Notes: generated from the sequence alone by a model not told the origin. A DNA stretch of 64,000 bases from Planctellipticum variicoloris (GCF_030622045.1 NZ_CP130886.1:4658001-4722000); one strand, 5' to 3'; shown: positions 1-9,627, counted from the first letter of the stretch. Program-made: numbers and translations.

Positions 1-100
1 CATGAGGTTATTGGAGGCTCTGGACTTCACACGCAACCGCCTGGTTCTCGAAAGTCCGGTCGATCCGCATCTGTCCGCAGTACTAGCATGCGGCGGTGGC

Positions 101-123
101 GCTGCTGCTGCTGCTGCTGCTGC
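101..123. repeat. CTG trinucleotide microsatellite
   Basis: About eight consecutive GCT/CTG units lie just beyond the 3' end of the ion-channel gene. A short plus-strand frame crossing it (2-187) would read poly-Ala, but that frame overlaps the channel gene and shows no family features. The first 174 bases therefore hold no gene I can support. Confidence 0.6.
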
Positions 124-174
124 ACGGGTTTCGCCGGCTGTTGCCGCCTTGGTGAGCGGGCAAAGCGGTCGCGT

Positions 175-1206
175 TCAACCGCCGTGAATTCCTGCGCCGA
201 CGATAACGATTGAGGACAGAACGAACAGGCCGGTCAGGAGGGCGAACAACCGGCGCTGCAGTTTTTCGGCGCGATCCAGATGCTGGGCGTCCACGAGCCG
301 GGCGGTGTAGAGGACGACCGCCAGAGCGGCCAGGATGTAGACGTAGGCCGAGATGTAGATCTTGTCCATCAGGACCAGGTAATCGACGCTCGGCATCTGC
401 TGATTGGACGACAGTTGCAGCGCGACGACCGTCAGCAGCGAAGTGATGCCGATGCCGACGCGGGCGTCGACGTAGGTGGCGCGAATCAGCAGCATCAGCG
501 AGGCGCAGAGGACGACGCAGGTGATGGGCAGGAGGAGTTTCACGCTGTAGGTAACGATCGGCCGGGCGATGGGGATTTTGATCCGCGTCCGCGAGTAGGT
601 GCGGGGCCGATCCAGCCGGGGATCGCCGAACGCCGTCGGGTACTGAAAGGTCTCGATTTCCAGGCGCGGCGTGGAGACGTGAAATCCCGGGAGGACCAGC
701 CGCGGATTGACGGTCAGGGGATTGCTGTCGGGCTCGTAGATCAGGCGGTTCGACGGATGCTGCGAGTCCTCGAATTCGACGATCAGTTCCTGCCGGTCGT
801 AGGGAAAGTTGGTGAGCAAGAACTTCTTGCTGAAGCGGCCCTGAATTCGGAGAACCTGATAGAACTCGCCCGGAGAGATCTCCTCCGGTTCGTCGTAGAT
901 CAGCTCGGTCGTGTGTCCCCACAGCTCAAACGGATTGACCATCTCGACCGATTCCGTCGGAGAGACGGTTCGATCCCGCCAGCGGAACCAGATGTAGATA
1001 TCCACGGCGTAACTGTGGGTCTCCAGGTTGATGTCCTGGATGTCGTTCACGTACGCTCCGACGGTGACCCGCACGGGTTCGGTCGGAACGGGTTCCTGCC
1101 GAATTCCCTTTCTGGCCTGTCCAGCCCAGCCCGGAAGGGGCGTGACGAAGAGGCACGGCAGCGTCAGAACCGCAATCTGCAGAACGCGCGAAAGATCGTG
1201 TCGCAT
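175..1206 (-). CDS. Prokaryotic pentameric ligand-gated ion channel (Cys-loop family)
   Basis: This is a probable inner-membrane ligand-gated channel of 343 residues. Residues 1-29 look like a signal peptide. About 35-215 form a beta-rich ligand-binding domain with the family FP-[FY]-D-x-Q signature (FPYDRQ, 134-139); the two Cys of the animal Cys-loop are absent, as in bacterial members such as GLIC and ELIC. Four membrane segments follow at about 219-242 (with the conserved M1 proline in LLLPIT), 249-268 (pore-lining M2, ending before QQMP), 276-301 and 319-340. I chose the ATG at 1206 because it places the signal peptide at the N-terminus; an open extension to 1419 has no family features. 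The gene is divergent from the DUF1592 gene. Ligand and ion selectivity cannot be read from the sequence. The family call is strong. Confidence 0.9.
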   Translation of the reverse strand: MRHDLSRVLQIAVLTLPCLFVTPLPGWAGQARKGIRQEPVPTEPVRVTVGAYVNDIQDINLETHSYAVDIYIWFRWRDRTVSPTESVEMVNPFELWGHTTELIYDEPEEISPGEFYQVLRIQGRFSKKFLLTNFPYDRQELIVEFEDSQHPSNRLIYEPDSNPLTVNPRLVLPGFHVSTPRLEIETFQYPTAFGDPRLDRPRTYSRTRIKIPIARPIVTYSVKLLLPITCVVLCASLMLLIRATYVDARVGIGITSLLTVVALQLSSNQQMPSVDYLVLMDKIYISAYVYILAALAVVLYTARLVDAQHLDRAEKLQRRLFALLTGLFVLSSIVIVGAGIHGG

Positions 1207-1631
1207 GCGGGTCTGGCCCTTGATCTGCGTGTCGGTCCTGAGGTCGAAAAGCGGGAACGAGTGTAATGCCACTGACTCCGGGGAAATGATCCGGCGGCAA
1301 CTGGGGGTTGGGGTCTGCGTCTTCGAGGCCTCAGCGACTCGCAACTTCGCTGGGGGCGGCCCAAAACGGTTGGCCTCAGCGACCCGATATTCAGCTCCCA
1401 ATTGCACAGGACACGGCACCTGACCGATTCGAGTCAGGCCGTATGGTAGTCGATTCGCCGGGCTGCAGCAGACTGCGGCATTCGTCTGAACTCCAAGGAT
1501 TTCGCAGTTCCAGCGGCAGATTACGGGACCACCCGTTCATGTGCCGCCCATCGCACGAATCCTCCGTCGCGCTGGTGAACCTACCAATTCGGACCTAGAA
1601 TTGAGGGGTTCCGCCAACGTCTCTCCCGCCT

Positions 1632-4208
1632 GTGTCCGAGGTCCCCGTGACTCTCACCGTTACGTGCCCTGCCTGTGGTCATCACCTGAAGGTCGCCGAC
1701 AAACTTGCCGGCCGACGGGGACGGTGTCCGCAACCGGGCTGTGGGGCGGTTTTCCGGATTCCTGGGGAGTTTGAAGAAGAGGAGCCGGTTCCCGAACAAC
1801 GGCGATCGACTCGACGGCCCCGCGGGGGCGGCAAGCCGCGCAAGCAGAAATCGCGATACGCAGTCGTGATCGCTGCAGCCGCCGTGCTGGTCGTGATCGG
1901 GGGGTTTGGGGCCTGGCAGTTTTTCGGCCGGGCGGCGCGGGAGTCGACGGTCGCCCGGGCTTCCGAGCCGCCGCCGAAGCCGGATGAGTTTTTCCCGAAG
2001 GCCCAGCCGCTGCTGCAGAAGCTCTGCCTCGACTGCCACCAGGGGGACGAGGCGGAGGCCGGCTTCGATTTCAGCCTGGCGAAGTCGACCGAGGAAGTCC
2101 GCAAGGACCGCAAGGTGTGGGAACGGGCGTACGAGATGTTCGAAGCGGGCATCATGCCCCCCGCCGATACGCTGCAGCCGACAAAGGAGGAGCGAGACCA
2201 GTTACTCGCCGTGCTCAACGAGGCGCTCTATGCCGTCGACTGCACCGGCGGCATTGATCCCGGACGAGTGACGATCCGCCGGCTGAACCGGGCCGAGTAC
2301 AACAATACCATTCGCGACCTGCTGGGGGTCGACTTCGAGCCGGCGGCCGATTTTCCCTCCGACGATGTGGGGTACGGCTTCGACAACATCGGCGACGTCC
2401 TTTCGCTGCCTCCGCTGTTGATGGAGAAGTACCTGGCTGCGGCGGAGGCGATTGCGGCAAAGTCGATCCTGGTGATTGATCCCAAACTGCCGTCTCAGAC
2501 GCCGATTCCTGTCGACCGGTTGCAGTTGTCCAAAGTGGCCCTGCCGCGCGACGAAGGCCTGATCCTCGTTTCGAACGGCGGCTTCGTGGCACCGCTGGAA
2601 ATCGTCGTGGAGGGCAAATACAAGCTCTCGGTTTCGGCCGCGGGCCAGCAGGCGGGCGAGGAGCCGGCCCGGATGGAGTTCAAGCTGGATGGCCAGAAGC
2701 TCCTGACCTTCGATGTGAAAGGCCGCAATTCCCGATTCAACGAGTTCTCCCACGAGGTGCCGCTGACGCCTGGTCGGCATGAGTGGGAGGTCACCTTCAC
2801 GAACGACTTCTACGATCAGGAGAAGAAGCAGGACCGCAATCTGATGGTCAAGAACGTCGAACTGATCGGACCGCTGGAGATCGATCCGTCGACGCTGCCG
2901 GGGAGCCATCGAGAACTGGTCGCCGTCAAGCCGGCGGAATTCGTGACCGTCGGCGAAGCGGCCCGGAACAATCTGCGGGAATTTGTGACGCGGGCGTTCC
3001 GCCGGCCGATCCGGGATGACGAGCTGACCCCGTTCACGAAGCTGGCCGAGCTGGCGGTCTCGCGCGGCGACAGCTTCGAGCAAGCGATGCAGATCGCCCT
3101 GCAGGGGGTGCTGGTTTCGCCTCAGTTCCTGTTCCGCATCGAGACGGACAAGAATCCGAACGACCCCGCCGATCGTCATGCGCTCAATGACTACGAGCTG
3201 GCCTCCCGGCTGTCGTATTTCCTGTGGAGCAGCCTGCCGGACGAAGAACTGTTCGCCGCCGCCGATCGGGGCGATCTGGATACGGCCGCGGTGCTGCAGC
3301 AGCAGGTCGAGCGGATGTTGCAGGATCCGAAATCGCAGGCATTGATCGATAACTTTGCCGAGCAGTGGCTGCAGCTCCGGATTCTCGACGAGATCACCCC
3401 CGACCCGAAGACGTTTCCCGAGTTCACGCCCGAATTGCGGGCGGACATGCAGGAGGAAACCCGGCAGTTTTTCGGGGGCGTGGTGCGGGAAGACCGGAGC
3501 GTGCTCGATTTCCTGGAAGGCTCCTTCACCTTCGTCAACGAGCGGCTGGCGAAGCATTACGGACTGCCGGATGTCGTCGGCAATGAGTTTCAGCGCGTGA
3601 GCCTGGAAGGGACCCAGCGCGGGGGGCTGCTGACGCAGGCCAGCATCCTGACGCTGACTTCGAATCCCGACCGCACATCGCCGGTCAAGCGGGGCAAGTG
3701 GATTATGGAGGTCGTGCTCGACACTCCTCCTCCTCCACCGCCGCCCAATGTTCCGGAGCTCGCGGAATCCTCGAAAGCCAATCCTGACATGAGCTTACGG
3801 CAGCAGATGGAGCTGCACCGTCAGAATCCGGCCTGCGCCTCCTGTCATCGGCAGATGGACGCACTGGGATTTGGACTGGAGAATTTTGATGCGATCGGAC
3901 GATGGCGCGATCAAGATGGTAAACTGCCGATTGACACGGCGGGCGAACTGCCCGACGGCAGCCGGTTCCAGGGACCGCTGGAGCTGGCCCAGATTCTGAA
4001 GGGCCGACGTCGCCAGTTCTGCGAAACGCTCGCCGAACGGATGCTGACTTTTGCACTGGGGCGCGGTCTGGAGTTTTACGATCGCTGCACGACCGACCGC
4101 ATCGTGCAGGCTCTCGAACGAAACGACTACCGATTCTCGGTATTGATTCAGGAAATTGTGCGCAGCGAACCGTTCTGCATGCGACGCGGAGAGGAACAGA
4201 AGCCATGA
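1632..4208 (+). CDS. DUF1592-family (PSD/PSCyt) cytochrome-like protein with N-terminal zinc ribbon
   Basis: An 858-residue multidomain protein typical of planctomycetes. It opens with a zinc-ribbon-like block (CPAC at 12-15, Cys 32 and 37), an Arg/Lys-rich stretch and one membrane helix (about 76-98). Next comes a haem-c motif CLDCH (132-136) with a downstream MPP, then DUF1587 (about 211-278, RLNRAEYNNTIRDLLG), DUF1595, DUF1592 (around ASRLSYFLWSSLPDEEL) and DUF1588, which carries a second CxxCH (CASCH). It ends in DUF1585 (LTFALGRGLEFYD). A proline run sits in the DUF1588 region. The role is unknown; a membrane-anchored extracytoplasmic redox function is inferred from the CxxCH motifs. The start is GTG. 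The last four bases overlap the DUF1552 gene, so the two are translationally coupled. Confidence 0.92.
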   Translation: MSEVPVTLTVTCPACGHHLKVADKLAGRRGRCPQPGCGAVFRIPGEFEEEEPVPEQRRSTRRPRGGGKPRKQKSRYAVVIAAAAVLVVIGGFGAWQFFGRAARESTVARASEPPPKPDEFFPKAQPLLQKLCLDCHQGDEAEAGFDFSLAKSTEEVRKDRKVWERAYEMFEAGIMPPADTLQPTKEERDQLLAVLNEALYAVDCTGGIDPGRVTIRRLNRAEYNNTIRDLLGVDFEPAADFPSDDVGYGFDNIGDVLSLPPLLMEKYLAAAEAIAAKSILVIDPKLPSQTPIPVDRLQLSKVALPRDEGLILVSNGGFVAPLEIVVEGKYKLSVSAAGQQAGEEPARMEFKLDGQKLLTFDVKGRNSRFNEFSHEVPLTPGRHEWEVTFTNDFYDQEKKQDRNLMVKNVELIGPLEIDPSTLPGSHRELVAVKPAEFVTVGEAARNNLREFVTRAFRRPIRDDELTPFTKLAELAVSRGDSFEQAMQIALQGVLVSPQFLFRIETDKNPNDPADRHALNDYELASRLSYFLWSSLPDEELFAAADRGDLDTAAVLQQQVERMLQDPKSQALIDNFAEQWLQLRILDEITPDPKTFPEFTPELRADMQEETRQFFGGVVREDRSVLDFLEGSFTFVNERLAKHYGLPDVVGNEFQRVSLEGTQRGGLLTQASILTLTSNPDRTSPVKRGKWIMEVVLDTPPPPPPPNVPELAESSKANPDMSLRQQMELHRQNPACASCHRQMDALGFGLENFDAIGRWRDQDGKLPIDTAGELPDGSRFQGPLELAQILKGRRRQFCETLAERMLTFALGRGLEFYDRCTTDRIVQALERNDYRFSVLIQEIVRSEPFCMRRGEEQKP

Positions 4209-5545
4209 CCGATCGCTCATCCCTGAACCGACGCACGTTTCTGCAGGGGGCCGGCGCGCTCGTGGGGCTGCCGCTGCTCGAAGCCTTCGGGCCGCGGATG
4301 GCGTTTGGGGCCGGACCGGCCTCCGCGCCGCTGCGCACGGCGTTCGTCTTCTTCCCGAACGGGGCGATCATGCCGGACTGGAATCCGGAGGCCGAAGGCC
4401 GGGATTACGTTCTGCCGGCGACGCTGCAGGATCTCGCTCCGATCCGCGACAAATTCAACGTGCTGACCGGCCTGTCGCAGGACAATGCGAAAGCCAAGGG
4501 GGACGGCCCGGGCGACCACGCCCGCTCCGCCGCCACGTTCCTGACCGGGGAGCATCCGACCAAGACCGCCGGCGCGGACATCAAGGCGGGGGTGTCCGTG
4601 GATCAGGTGGCCGCCCAGCGGATCGGCCAGCACACGCGTCTGCCTTCGCTGGAGATCGGCACGGAAGGGGGTCGCAACGCCGGCCAGTGCGATTCCGGGT
4701 ACAGTTGTGCGTACTCTTCGAACATTTCCTGGAAGACTCCCAGCCAGCCGATGGCCAAAGAAATCAACCCGCGGCTGGTTTTCGAGCGGATGTTCGGCAA
4801 GCCGGGGGAGGAGAAGGAACGTCGTCGTCGCGAGTTCTATCGGCAGAGCATTCTGGACGCGGTGGCGGGGGACGCGCAGAAGCTGCAGCCGAAGCTCGGG
4901 GCGACCGACCGCCGCAAGCTGGAAGAATACTTCACCAGCGTCCGCGAGATCGAGCAGCGGATCGAGCGTTCGCAGGCCGAGACCGCCCGGATTCCGATTC
5001 CGGAAATGGAGCTGCCGCGCGGGGTGCCGAAGGATCTCGACGAGCACTTGCGGCTGATGTACGACCTGCTGGCGCTGGCCTTCCAGACGGATACGACCCG
5101 CATTGCGACGTACATGGTGGCCAACGAAGGAAGCAATCGCAGCTACCCGATGGTGGGGGTGAACGACGGGCATCATCACCTGTCGCACCACCAGAACAAG
5201 CAGGAGCTGGTCGACCAGATCAAGAAGATCGACAAGTTTCTGATGTCCCACTTCGCCCGCTTCCTGCAGAAGCTCGACGGCATGCAGGAAGGGGATGGGA
5301 CACTGCTCGACCACAGCATGATCGTGTACGGCAGCGCGATCGGCGACGGCAATCGGCACAACCACAACGATCTGCCGATCCTGCTCGCGGGCAGGGGCAA
5401 CGGCTCAATCGCGACGGGCCGGCACGTCGTCTACCCCAAGGATACGCCGCTCAACAACCTGTTCCTGTCGATGCTGGACCGGATGGAAGCGGGGGTGGAG
5501 AGTCTGGGGGACAGCAGCGGGCGATTGACGGGGCTGGAGGGGTGA
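4205..5545 (+). CDS. DUF1552 domain-containing secreted protein
   Basis: 446 residues with a twin-arginine signal (NRRTFLQGAGALVGLPLLEA) at the N-terminus, so export in folded form is likely. The body matches the DUF1552 family, usually found next to DUF1592 proteins in planctomycetes and myxobacteria. It has an alkaline-phosphatase/sulfatase-like feel (LFVFFPNGA-type opening, GDGNRHNHNDLPILLAG near the C-terminus), but the reaction is unknown. The ATG overlaps the stop of the upstream gene (ATGA), a clear sign of an operon. The two products probably form one extracytoplasmic unit; that is inference from conserved pairing. Confidence 0.92.
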   Translation: MTDRSSLNRRTFLQGAGALVGLPLLEAFGPRMAFGAGPASAPLRTAFVFFPNGAIMPDWNPEAEGRDYVLPATLQDLAPIRDKFNVLTGLSQDNAKAKGDGPGDHARSAATFLTGEHPTKTAGADIKAGVSVDQVAAQRIGQHTRLPSLEIGTEGGRNAGQCDSGYSCAYSSNISWKTPSQPMAKEINPRLVFERMFGKPGEEKERRRREFYRQSILDAVAGDAQKLQPKLGATDRRKLEEYFTSVREIEQRIERSQAETARIPIPEMELPRGVPKDLDEHLRLMYDLLALAFQTDTTRIATYMVANEGSNRSYPMVGVNDGHHHLSHHQNKQELVDQIKKIDKFLMSHFARFLQKLDGMQEGDGTLLDHSMIVYGSAIGDGNRHNHNDLPILLAGRGNGSIATGRHVVYPKDTPLNNLFLSMLDRMEAGVESLGDSSGRLTGLEG

Positions 5546-5650
5546 GGAGAGTGGCGGAAGAGTGGCTAGTGAATAGTGGTTAGTGGCGAGTGAAGAGAAG
5601 AGGTCGCCAGAGGAATCGGATTCTCTGCGATCCAGCGAGAGAACTTGGCT
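5546..5650. repeat. Intergenic degenerate TAGTGG-type repeat
   Basis: The spacer after the DUF1552 gene is built of short related words (AGTGGCTAGTGAATAGTGG, TTAGTGGCGAGTGAAGAGA). A very similar block lies at about 39834-39870, before menC, including TAGTGGTTAGTGG and GTGAAGAGAAG. No gene is seen in it. Confidence 0.6.
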
Positions 5651-5656
5651 CGTCGT

Positions 5657-6124
5657 CTATGGGCCGCCCATCTGGGATTCGGAGCGGAGCATCTGGGCGC
5701 GGTCGACGACGCCGCTGTTGGGGGTGATGTCTTCCGGGCGGAGCGGGTTCATCGAGTACGAAAACGAGTGCCGGTCGGCGATGCGGTATGGGAGCAGGTT
5801 GTCCGAGAAGAAGTCGACTCCTGGAATCTGGTACCAGGGGGTGGGGACTTTCTGCAACACCGTCAACGTTTCGTAGCCGTCCTTGATCAGCGTGATCTCG
5901 CGCGTGCCGTAGTAGGTGAAGTCGACCGCGGTGGGGGTGTAGCCGACTTCTTTGCCTTCGAGCAGCACCAGCGCTCCGGGCGGATTGGACTGCACCATGA
6001 GCCGGCGGCTGACGCAGCCGGTCCCGGCGGTTACAAGGAGCAGCGCGACCAGGCCGCTGCGCAGCAGCCGCGGGCGGCCGGCAGGCGTTTGCTGTTCCGA
6101 TCGACTCTGGCTGACCCTGGACAT
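5657..6124 (-). CDS. PEGA-domain lipoprotein
   Basis: 155 residues. A basic N-terminus and hydrophobic stretch end at a Cys (TAGTGC, about residue 37), which suggests a lipoprotein, although the lipobox is not canonical. Residues about 42-90 form a PEGA domain (VQSNPPGALVLLEGKEVGYTP then a GTREITLIKDGYE strand). PEGA domains are surface beta-sandwich modules related to the S-layer; their ligand is usually unknown. The C-terminal third has no recognisable domain. The gene is divergent from aroH and convergent with the DUF1552 gene. Family call good, function unknown. Confidence 0.8.
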   Translation of the reverse strand: MSRVSQSRSEQQTPAGRPRLLRSGLVALLLVTAGTGCVSRRLMVQSNPPGALVLLEGKEVGYTPTAVDFTYYGTREITLIKDGYETLTVLQKVPTPWYQIPGVDFFSDNLLPYRIADRHSFSYSMNPLRPEDITPNSGVVDRAQMLRSESQMGGP

Positions 6125-6371
6125 TCACCGGCTTCCGGGAACGAATCCCTGCAGCGACCGCCGGCTGCAAACGCCGGGCTGGAGCGGGGGAACGGAATGT
6201 AGCGGCGCGCCGCCGCACCGCCAACGGCAGTTTTCGGGAAACGGGGCTGTGAAACGGAGTTGCCGGCTTTCCGCGTGTTGTAAAATCGGGTATTTCTGTG
6301 AGTGATTCGCGGGTCGCACGTGTGCCTGTCGGCGGCCCGCTTCATTTCCCCCTTGCAGCCTGCCGGACATC

Positions 6372-6743
6372 ATGCCCGTACGAGGAATCCGCGGAGCCAC
6401 CAGCGTTGCCGAAGACGTTCCCGAGCAGATTCTCGCGGCGACGCGAGAACTGCTGGAGGAAGTGCTTAAGTCCAACAGTATTACGGAGTTCGATGAGATC
6501 GTTTCGGCGATTTTCACCACAACTCCGGATCTGACGGCGACGTTTCCGGCCGAAGCGGCCCGCGCGATCGGCATGCGGCTCGTGCCGCTGCTGTGCGCTT
6601 CGGAGATCGCGGTTCCCGGGAGCCTGCCCCGCTGCGTCCGGGTGCTGCTGCACGTCAACACGGACAAGCCTCAGTGCGAGATGGTCCACGTCTATCTGCG
6701 CGAAGCGAAGCGGCTGCGACCGGACGTCCGCAGCGCCCAGTAG
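6372..6743 (+). CDS. aroH: Chorismate mutase, AroH (monofunctional Bacillus-type) class
   Basis: Converts chorismate to prephenate for phenylalanine and tyrosine synthesis in the cytoplasm. The 123-residue length fits the small AroH class. The active-site residues known from Bacillus subtilis AroH fall at identical numbers here: Arg7 (RGIRGAT), Cys75 and Glu78 (LLCASEI), and Arg90 (RCVRVLLH). The ATG follows AT-rich sequence about 25 bases after a TATTTCTG stretch. It stands alone, divergent from the PEGA lipoprotein and convergent with the following lipoprotein gene. Confidence 0.93.
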   Translation: MPVRGIRGATSVAEDVPEQILAATRELLEEVLKSNSITEFDEIVSAIFTTTPDLTATFPAEAARAIGMRLVPLLCASEIAVPGSLPRCVRVLLHVNTDKPQCEMVHVYLREAKRLRPDVRSAQ

Positions 6744-6762
6744 ACTTCGCGACGGCTCGCGG

Positions 6763-7587
6763 TTACAGCGCTGCGGCGCCGCGTTCCGAGTGCGGGAGGG
6801 CCTCTGAGCGGGTCCAGGGGATGTCGGCATCGCTGCCGGAATCGGGCAGTTCGATGAAGGGGACTCCGCGTTCTTCGAGGGGATCGGCGAGTTCGTCGAG
6901 CGGATTTTTGAGAAATTCGTCGGGCAGGAGCTTTGCCAGCAGCTCGGACTCGCGCTTCACCAGGGCCACGTTCTCGGCCGGGGGCTGCAGCAGCCGGGTC
7001 GCCCGGTCCAGCCGCGTGATCCAGACGGCGCGGAAGAGCACCTGTTCCCGCTCGTCTTCGGTGAGCCCCTCATAGGGCCGCCCGTCGGCTTTGAGCTGCT
7101 TGACGATGATCAACCCGCGGCGCTCGTAGGCGGCCAGGTCAAATTCTTTCGGCACGTATGACCGCGAAGTCGCCAGCCCCACGCTGAGCAGCAGGCTGGC
7201 AAACTGCTCTGTCGTCACCCGTTCCCGGCGCAGGATGAGCTTGATCGCCCGCGACTGGTCGAAGCGGGCTTTCAGCAGTTCCGCGTCCCACCGGTCATTG
7301 AGCTTGCGCTGTTCTTCATCGACCAGTTCGGAGACTGGTAGCGTGCGGGTATCCGGCCAGTCGGGCGTCGGGATATAGCAGTTCCGCCAGTCGGCCCAGA
7401 GCGGCTCGGGCAGCTTGCCGAGAATGCGTTTCAGGACCTCCAGCTCGGCTTTGGTGATCAGTTCGTCGGGATGCTTGTGACTGACCAGCGGCGACCCGGG
7501 ATCCTCGCAGCCGCACGCCGAAACGAGCAGCGCACCGCACAGCAGCGCCACGATTCCCGGCCTCAACGTGCTCCCCGAAACCGCCAC
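6763..7587 (-). CDS. Hypothetical lipoprotein
   Basis: About 274 residues from a GTG start at 7587, chosen because it places a signal peptide and lipobox (LLVSAC) right at the N-terminus. The frame is open to 7707, but that extension is charged and does not look like a signal sequence. The mature protein is charged and helical, rich in Glu, Lys and Arg. It has no motif I recognise. It lies downstream of the membrane protein gene on the same strand after a 160-base spacer and converges with aroH. Confidence 0.7.
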   Translation of the reverse strand: MAVSGSTLRPGIVALLCGALLVSACGCEDPGSPLVSHKHPDELITKAELEVLKRILGKLPEPLWADWRNCYIPTPDWPDTRTLPVSELVDEEQRKLNDRWDAELLKARFDQSRAIKLILRRERVTTEQFASLLLSVGLATSRSYVPKEFDLAAYERRGLIIVKQLKADGRPYEGLTEDEREQVLFRAVWITRLDRATRLLQPPAENVALVKRESELLAKLLPDEFLKNPLDELADPLEERGVPFIELPDSGSDADIPWTRSEALPHSERGAAAL

Positions 7588-7750
7588 GCTTACGCTCCAA
7601 CAATGTCGACCACACTCTTCTGCTATCGGATCGTCGTCGGCATCCTCCGCAGACTGGCGCCGACCGACACGATGAAATCGACGTACGTCGGGCTCGATCG
7701 GGAGCAATTCCCGTCGACTTTGCGGGTTGTGCGGATTGAGAGGCTGCCGG

Positions 7751-9325
7751 TCAGAAGTGGAATCCGCCCACGCGGAGGACGGTTACGACTTGCGCGGCGA
7801 GCTGCAGCCCGATCCAGCCGGCGACGAACCAGGCGACGTTGGCCCGGCGGAGCGCCGGTCCGGCGAGCCAGAGACACCAGGGCATCAGTAACGTCCAGAG
7901 GCGGGCCGCTTCCCCCGAGTTTTTGCCGGTCAGCCAGAGCAGTCCCCAGACTCCGACGACGGCGGCCGTCACGGCGCGGGTCCTGCCGCCGTCGTTCCAG
8001 CCGTACAGACTTCCCGCCGCACCGAGAATTGCGATGGGAACGCCGACGGCGATCGACAGTTCCAGCGGGTTCAACAGCAGCCAGCCCGGATACGACCGCG
8101 GAAACTTCCCGTAGAAACCTGCGTGATTCCGATAGTTCATCAGCCAGACGCGCAGCAGATTCACGTCCGCCAGGAACCACAGCAGGGCGGTCAGCGCCAG
8201 AAAGACGGCCCCCGCCGCCAGGCTGAATCCCGCCAGTCGATAGAGTCGCGACCGGCGTTCGCCGGGATCGGAGACGTCGGCGAGTTCGACGACGGCGGCA
8301 ACCACTCCTGCCAGGAACACCGGCAGGAACGCCAGGCTGCAGAGCATCCCCAGCCAGGCGACGACGCCGGCCAGGACCGCCAGGGTCCAGGAGCCGCGGT
8401 CAGTCGCTCTCAGCCAGGTCCACATCCAGAGAACCGCCAGCCCGGCGTAGGCGACGTCGGACTTCGGCAGGAAGATCGCCACGGCAGGCCCCAGCGGCCA
8501 GCAGGCGGAGAGGACATATGCGGTCGATCGGGATTCCGTGCGGCGGAGCAGACCGTAGAGCGGCCAGACCGTCAGCACGGCCAGCCCCTGAGCCAGCAGC
8601 ACCGCCAGCCACAGCGCCGCCAGGTCGGTGCGGCGGACTTCGCGCGGAGGTTGCGACGCGGCGGAGTTTTCGACCACGGACTCATCAGCCAGTCGGACCG
8701 ACTCCGGCTGCGTCGCCAGCAGGAGATCGGTGAGCGATGTCGAAGCCTCGCAGACGTCGCGCAGCCCGAAGAACAACAGGAAGAGTCCCGGGGGATGCGT
8801 TCCGACGTGCAGGACATCCCCTTCGGCCATGAGGTCTTCATAGCGGGCGAGAAACGTCGCGGCATCCGCAGCCTCGTAGCGGACTTGATAGAAGTAGCCC
8901 GACGACTGCGGATAGAACAAAACGAACGGCCCCTTGGACAATCGCTGCGCCATCGGGCCGGATTCCTGAATCACCCACAACCAGGCGAAACTGGCCAGTC
9001 CGAGGGCGACAAGGAACAGCGCCGTTTCCGACGTTCCGGCGCGATCCAGCCGGCGCCAGCCCCGCCAGACCAGCGCCCCGTAGCCGACGGCGAACGGAAT
9101 CGCCAGCAGCAGGTTCCAGGGGACGTCGGGCTCCAGGCTCAATCGGACCCAGGTCCACTGGTCGGGGATGCCGAGGGGGAGCGAAGTTCCCCAGAGGAGC
9201 CACCAGGTCACGGCGACGCCGATGGCGGACAGCAGCAGGCAGAGGCCGGCCATGCGCGGCCGGCTGACTTCGGTCGCGGACTGATCGCCGGACGACTGCG
9301 GAACGGGATGAGTCGCTTTGGGCAC
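7751..9325 (-). CDS. Multi-spanning membrane protein, glycosyltransferase (GT-C/ArnT)-like
   Basis: 524 residues with roughly 10-12 hydrophobic segments from about residue 25 to the C-terminus. A loop after the third segment carries GDVLHVGTHPPGLFLLFFG. That matches the acidic-plus-HPPG layout of GT-C lipid-linked-sugar transferases, but the classical catalytic Asp pair is not certain. The role would be sugar transfer at the membrane (inference). Its start lies two bases after the stop of the 75-residue membrane gene at 9328-9555, so the two form an operon. Confident as a polytopic membrane protein, less so for the reaction. Confidence 0.72.
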   Translation of the reverse strand: MPKATHPVPQSSGDQSATEVSRPRMAGLCLLLSAIGVAVTWWLLWGTSLPLGIPDQWTWVRLSLEPDVPWNLLLAIPFAVGYGALVWRGWRRLDRAGTSETALFLVALGLASFAWLWVIQESGPMAQRLSKGPFVLFYPQSSGYFYQVRYEAADAATFLARYEDLMAEGDVLHVGTHPPGLFLLFFGLRDVCEASTSLTDLLLATQPESVRLADESVVENSAASQPPREVRRTDLAALWLAVLLAQGLAVLTVWPLYGLLRRTESRSTAYVLSACWPLGPAVAIFLPKSDVAYAGLAVLWMWTWLRATDRGSWTLAVLAGVVAWLGMLCSLAFLPVFLAGVVAAVVELADVSDPGERRSRLYRLAGFSLAAGAVFLALTALLWFLADVNLLRVWLMNYRNHAGFYGKFPRSYPGWLLLNPLELSIAVGVPIAILGAAGSLYGWNDGGRTRAVTAAVVGVWGLLWLTGKNSGEAARLWTLLMPWCLWLAGPALRRANVAWFVAGWIGLQLAAQVVTVLRVGGFHF

Positions 9326-9327
9326 GG

Positions 9328-9555
9328 TCAGAACTCGGCCGATCGGTCGTTCCCCTTGAGGGCCGGCCAGTCGCTGAAGGCCAGAAACAGCAGCAGCGCC
9401 AGGTTCACGACCGGCAGCAGGAATCCCAGTGCAAGCCAGGGCGAATAGCCGGCTTTTTCAAAGATCTTCCAGAAGCAGACCATCGGGATGATCAGAATCC
9501 CGCCGAACATCCCGAACAGAATCAGCAGTTCGAACACTCCGACACCGGAATTCAT
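9328..9555 (-). CDS. Small membrane protein
   Basis: 75 residues with two hydrophobic segments (about 8-28 and 40-60) separated by a short KIFEKAGYSPW loop, and a charged C-terminus. The loop resembles the small DUF805/signal-sequence-independent membrane proteins often seen as chaperone-like partners, but I do not recognise a named family. It sits immediately upstream of the polytopic membrane protein and is probably co-translated with it. Confidence 0.75.
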   Translation of the reverse strand: MNSGVGVFELLILFGMFGGILIIPMVCFWKIFEKAGYSPWLALGFLLPVVNLALLLFLAFSDWPALKGNDRSAEF

Positions 9556-9627
9556 TGTGCGTCCCTCCGTCCCGACACCAACCGGTCAGCTACTGAAGCT
9601 GGATAACGGCCTGGAGCCATTCCTGGA

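Noticed and set aside
2-187. Short plus-strand frame at the left edge with poly-Ala
   Set aside because: Driven by the CTG microsatellite and overlaps the channel gene's end; no family features.
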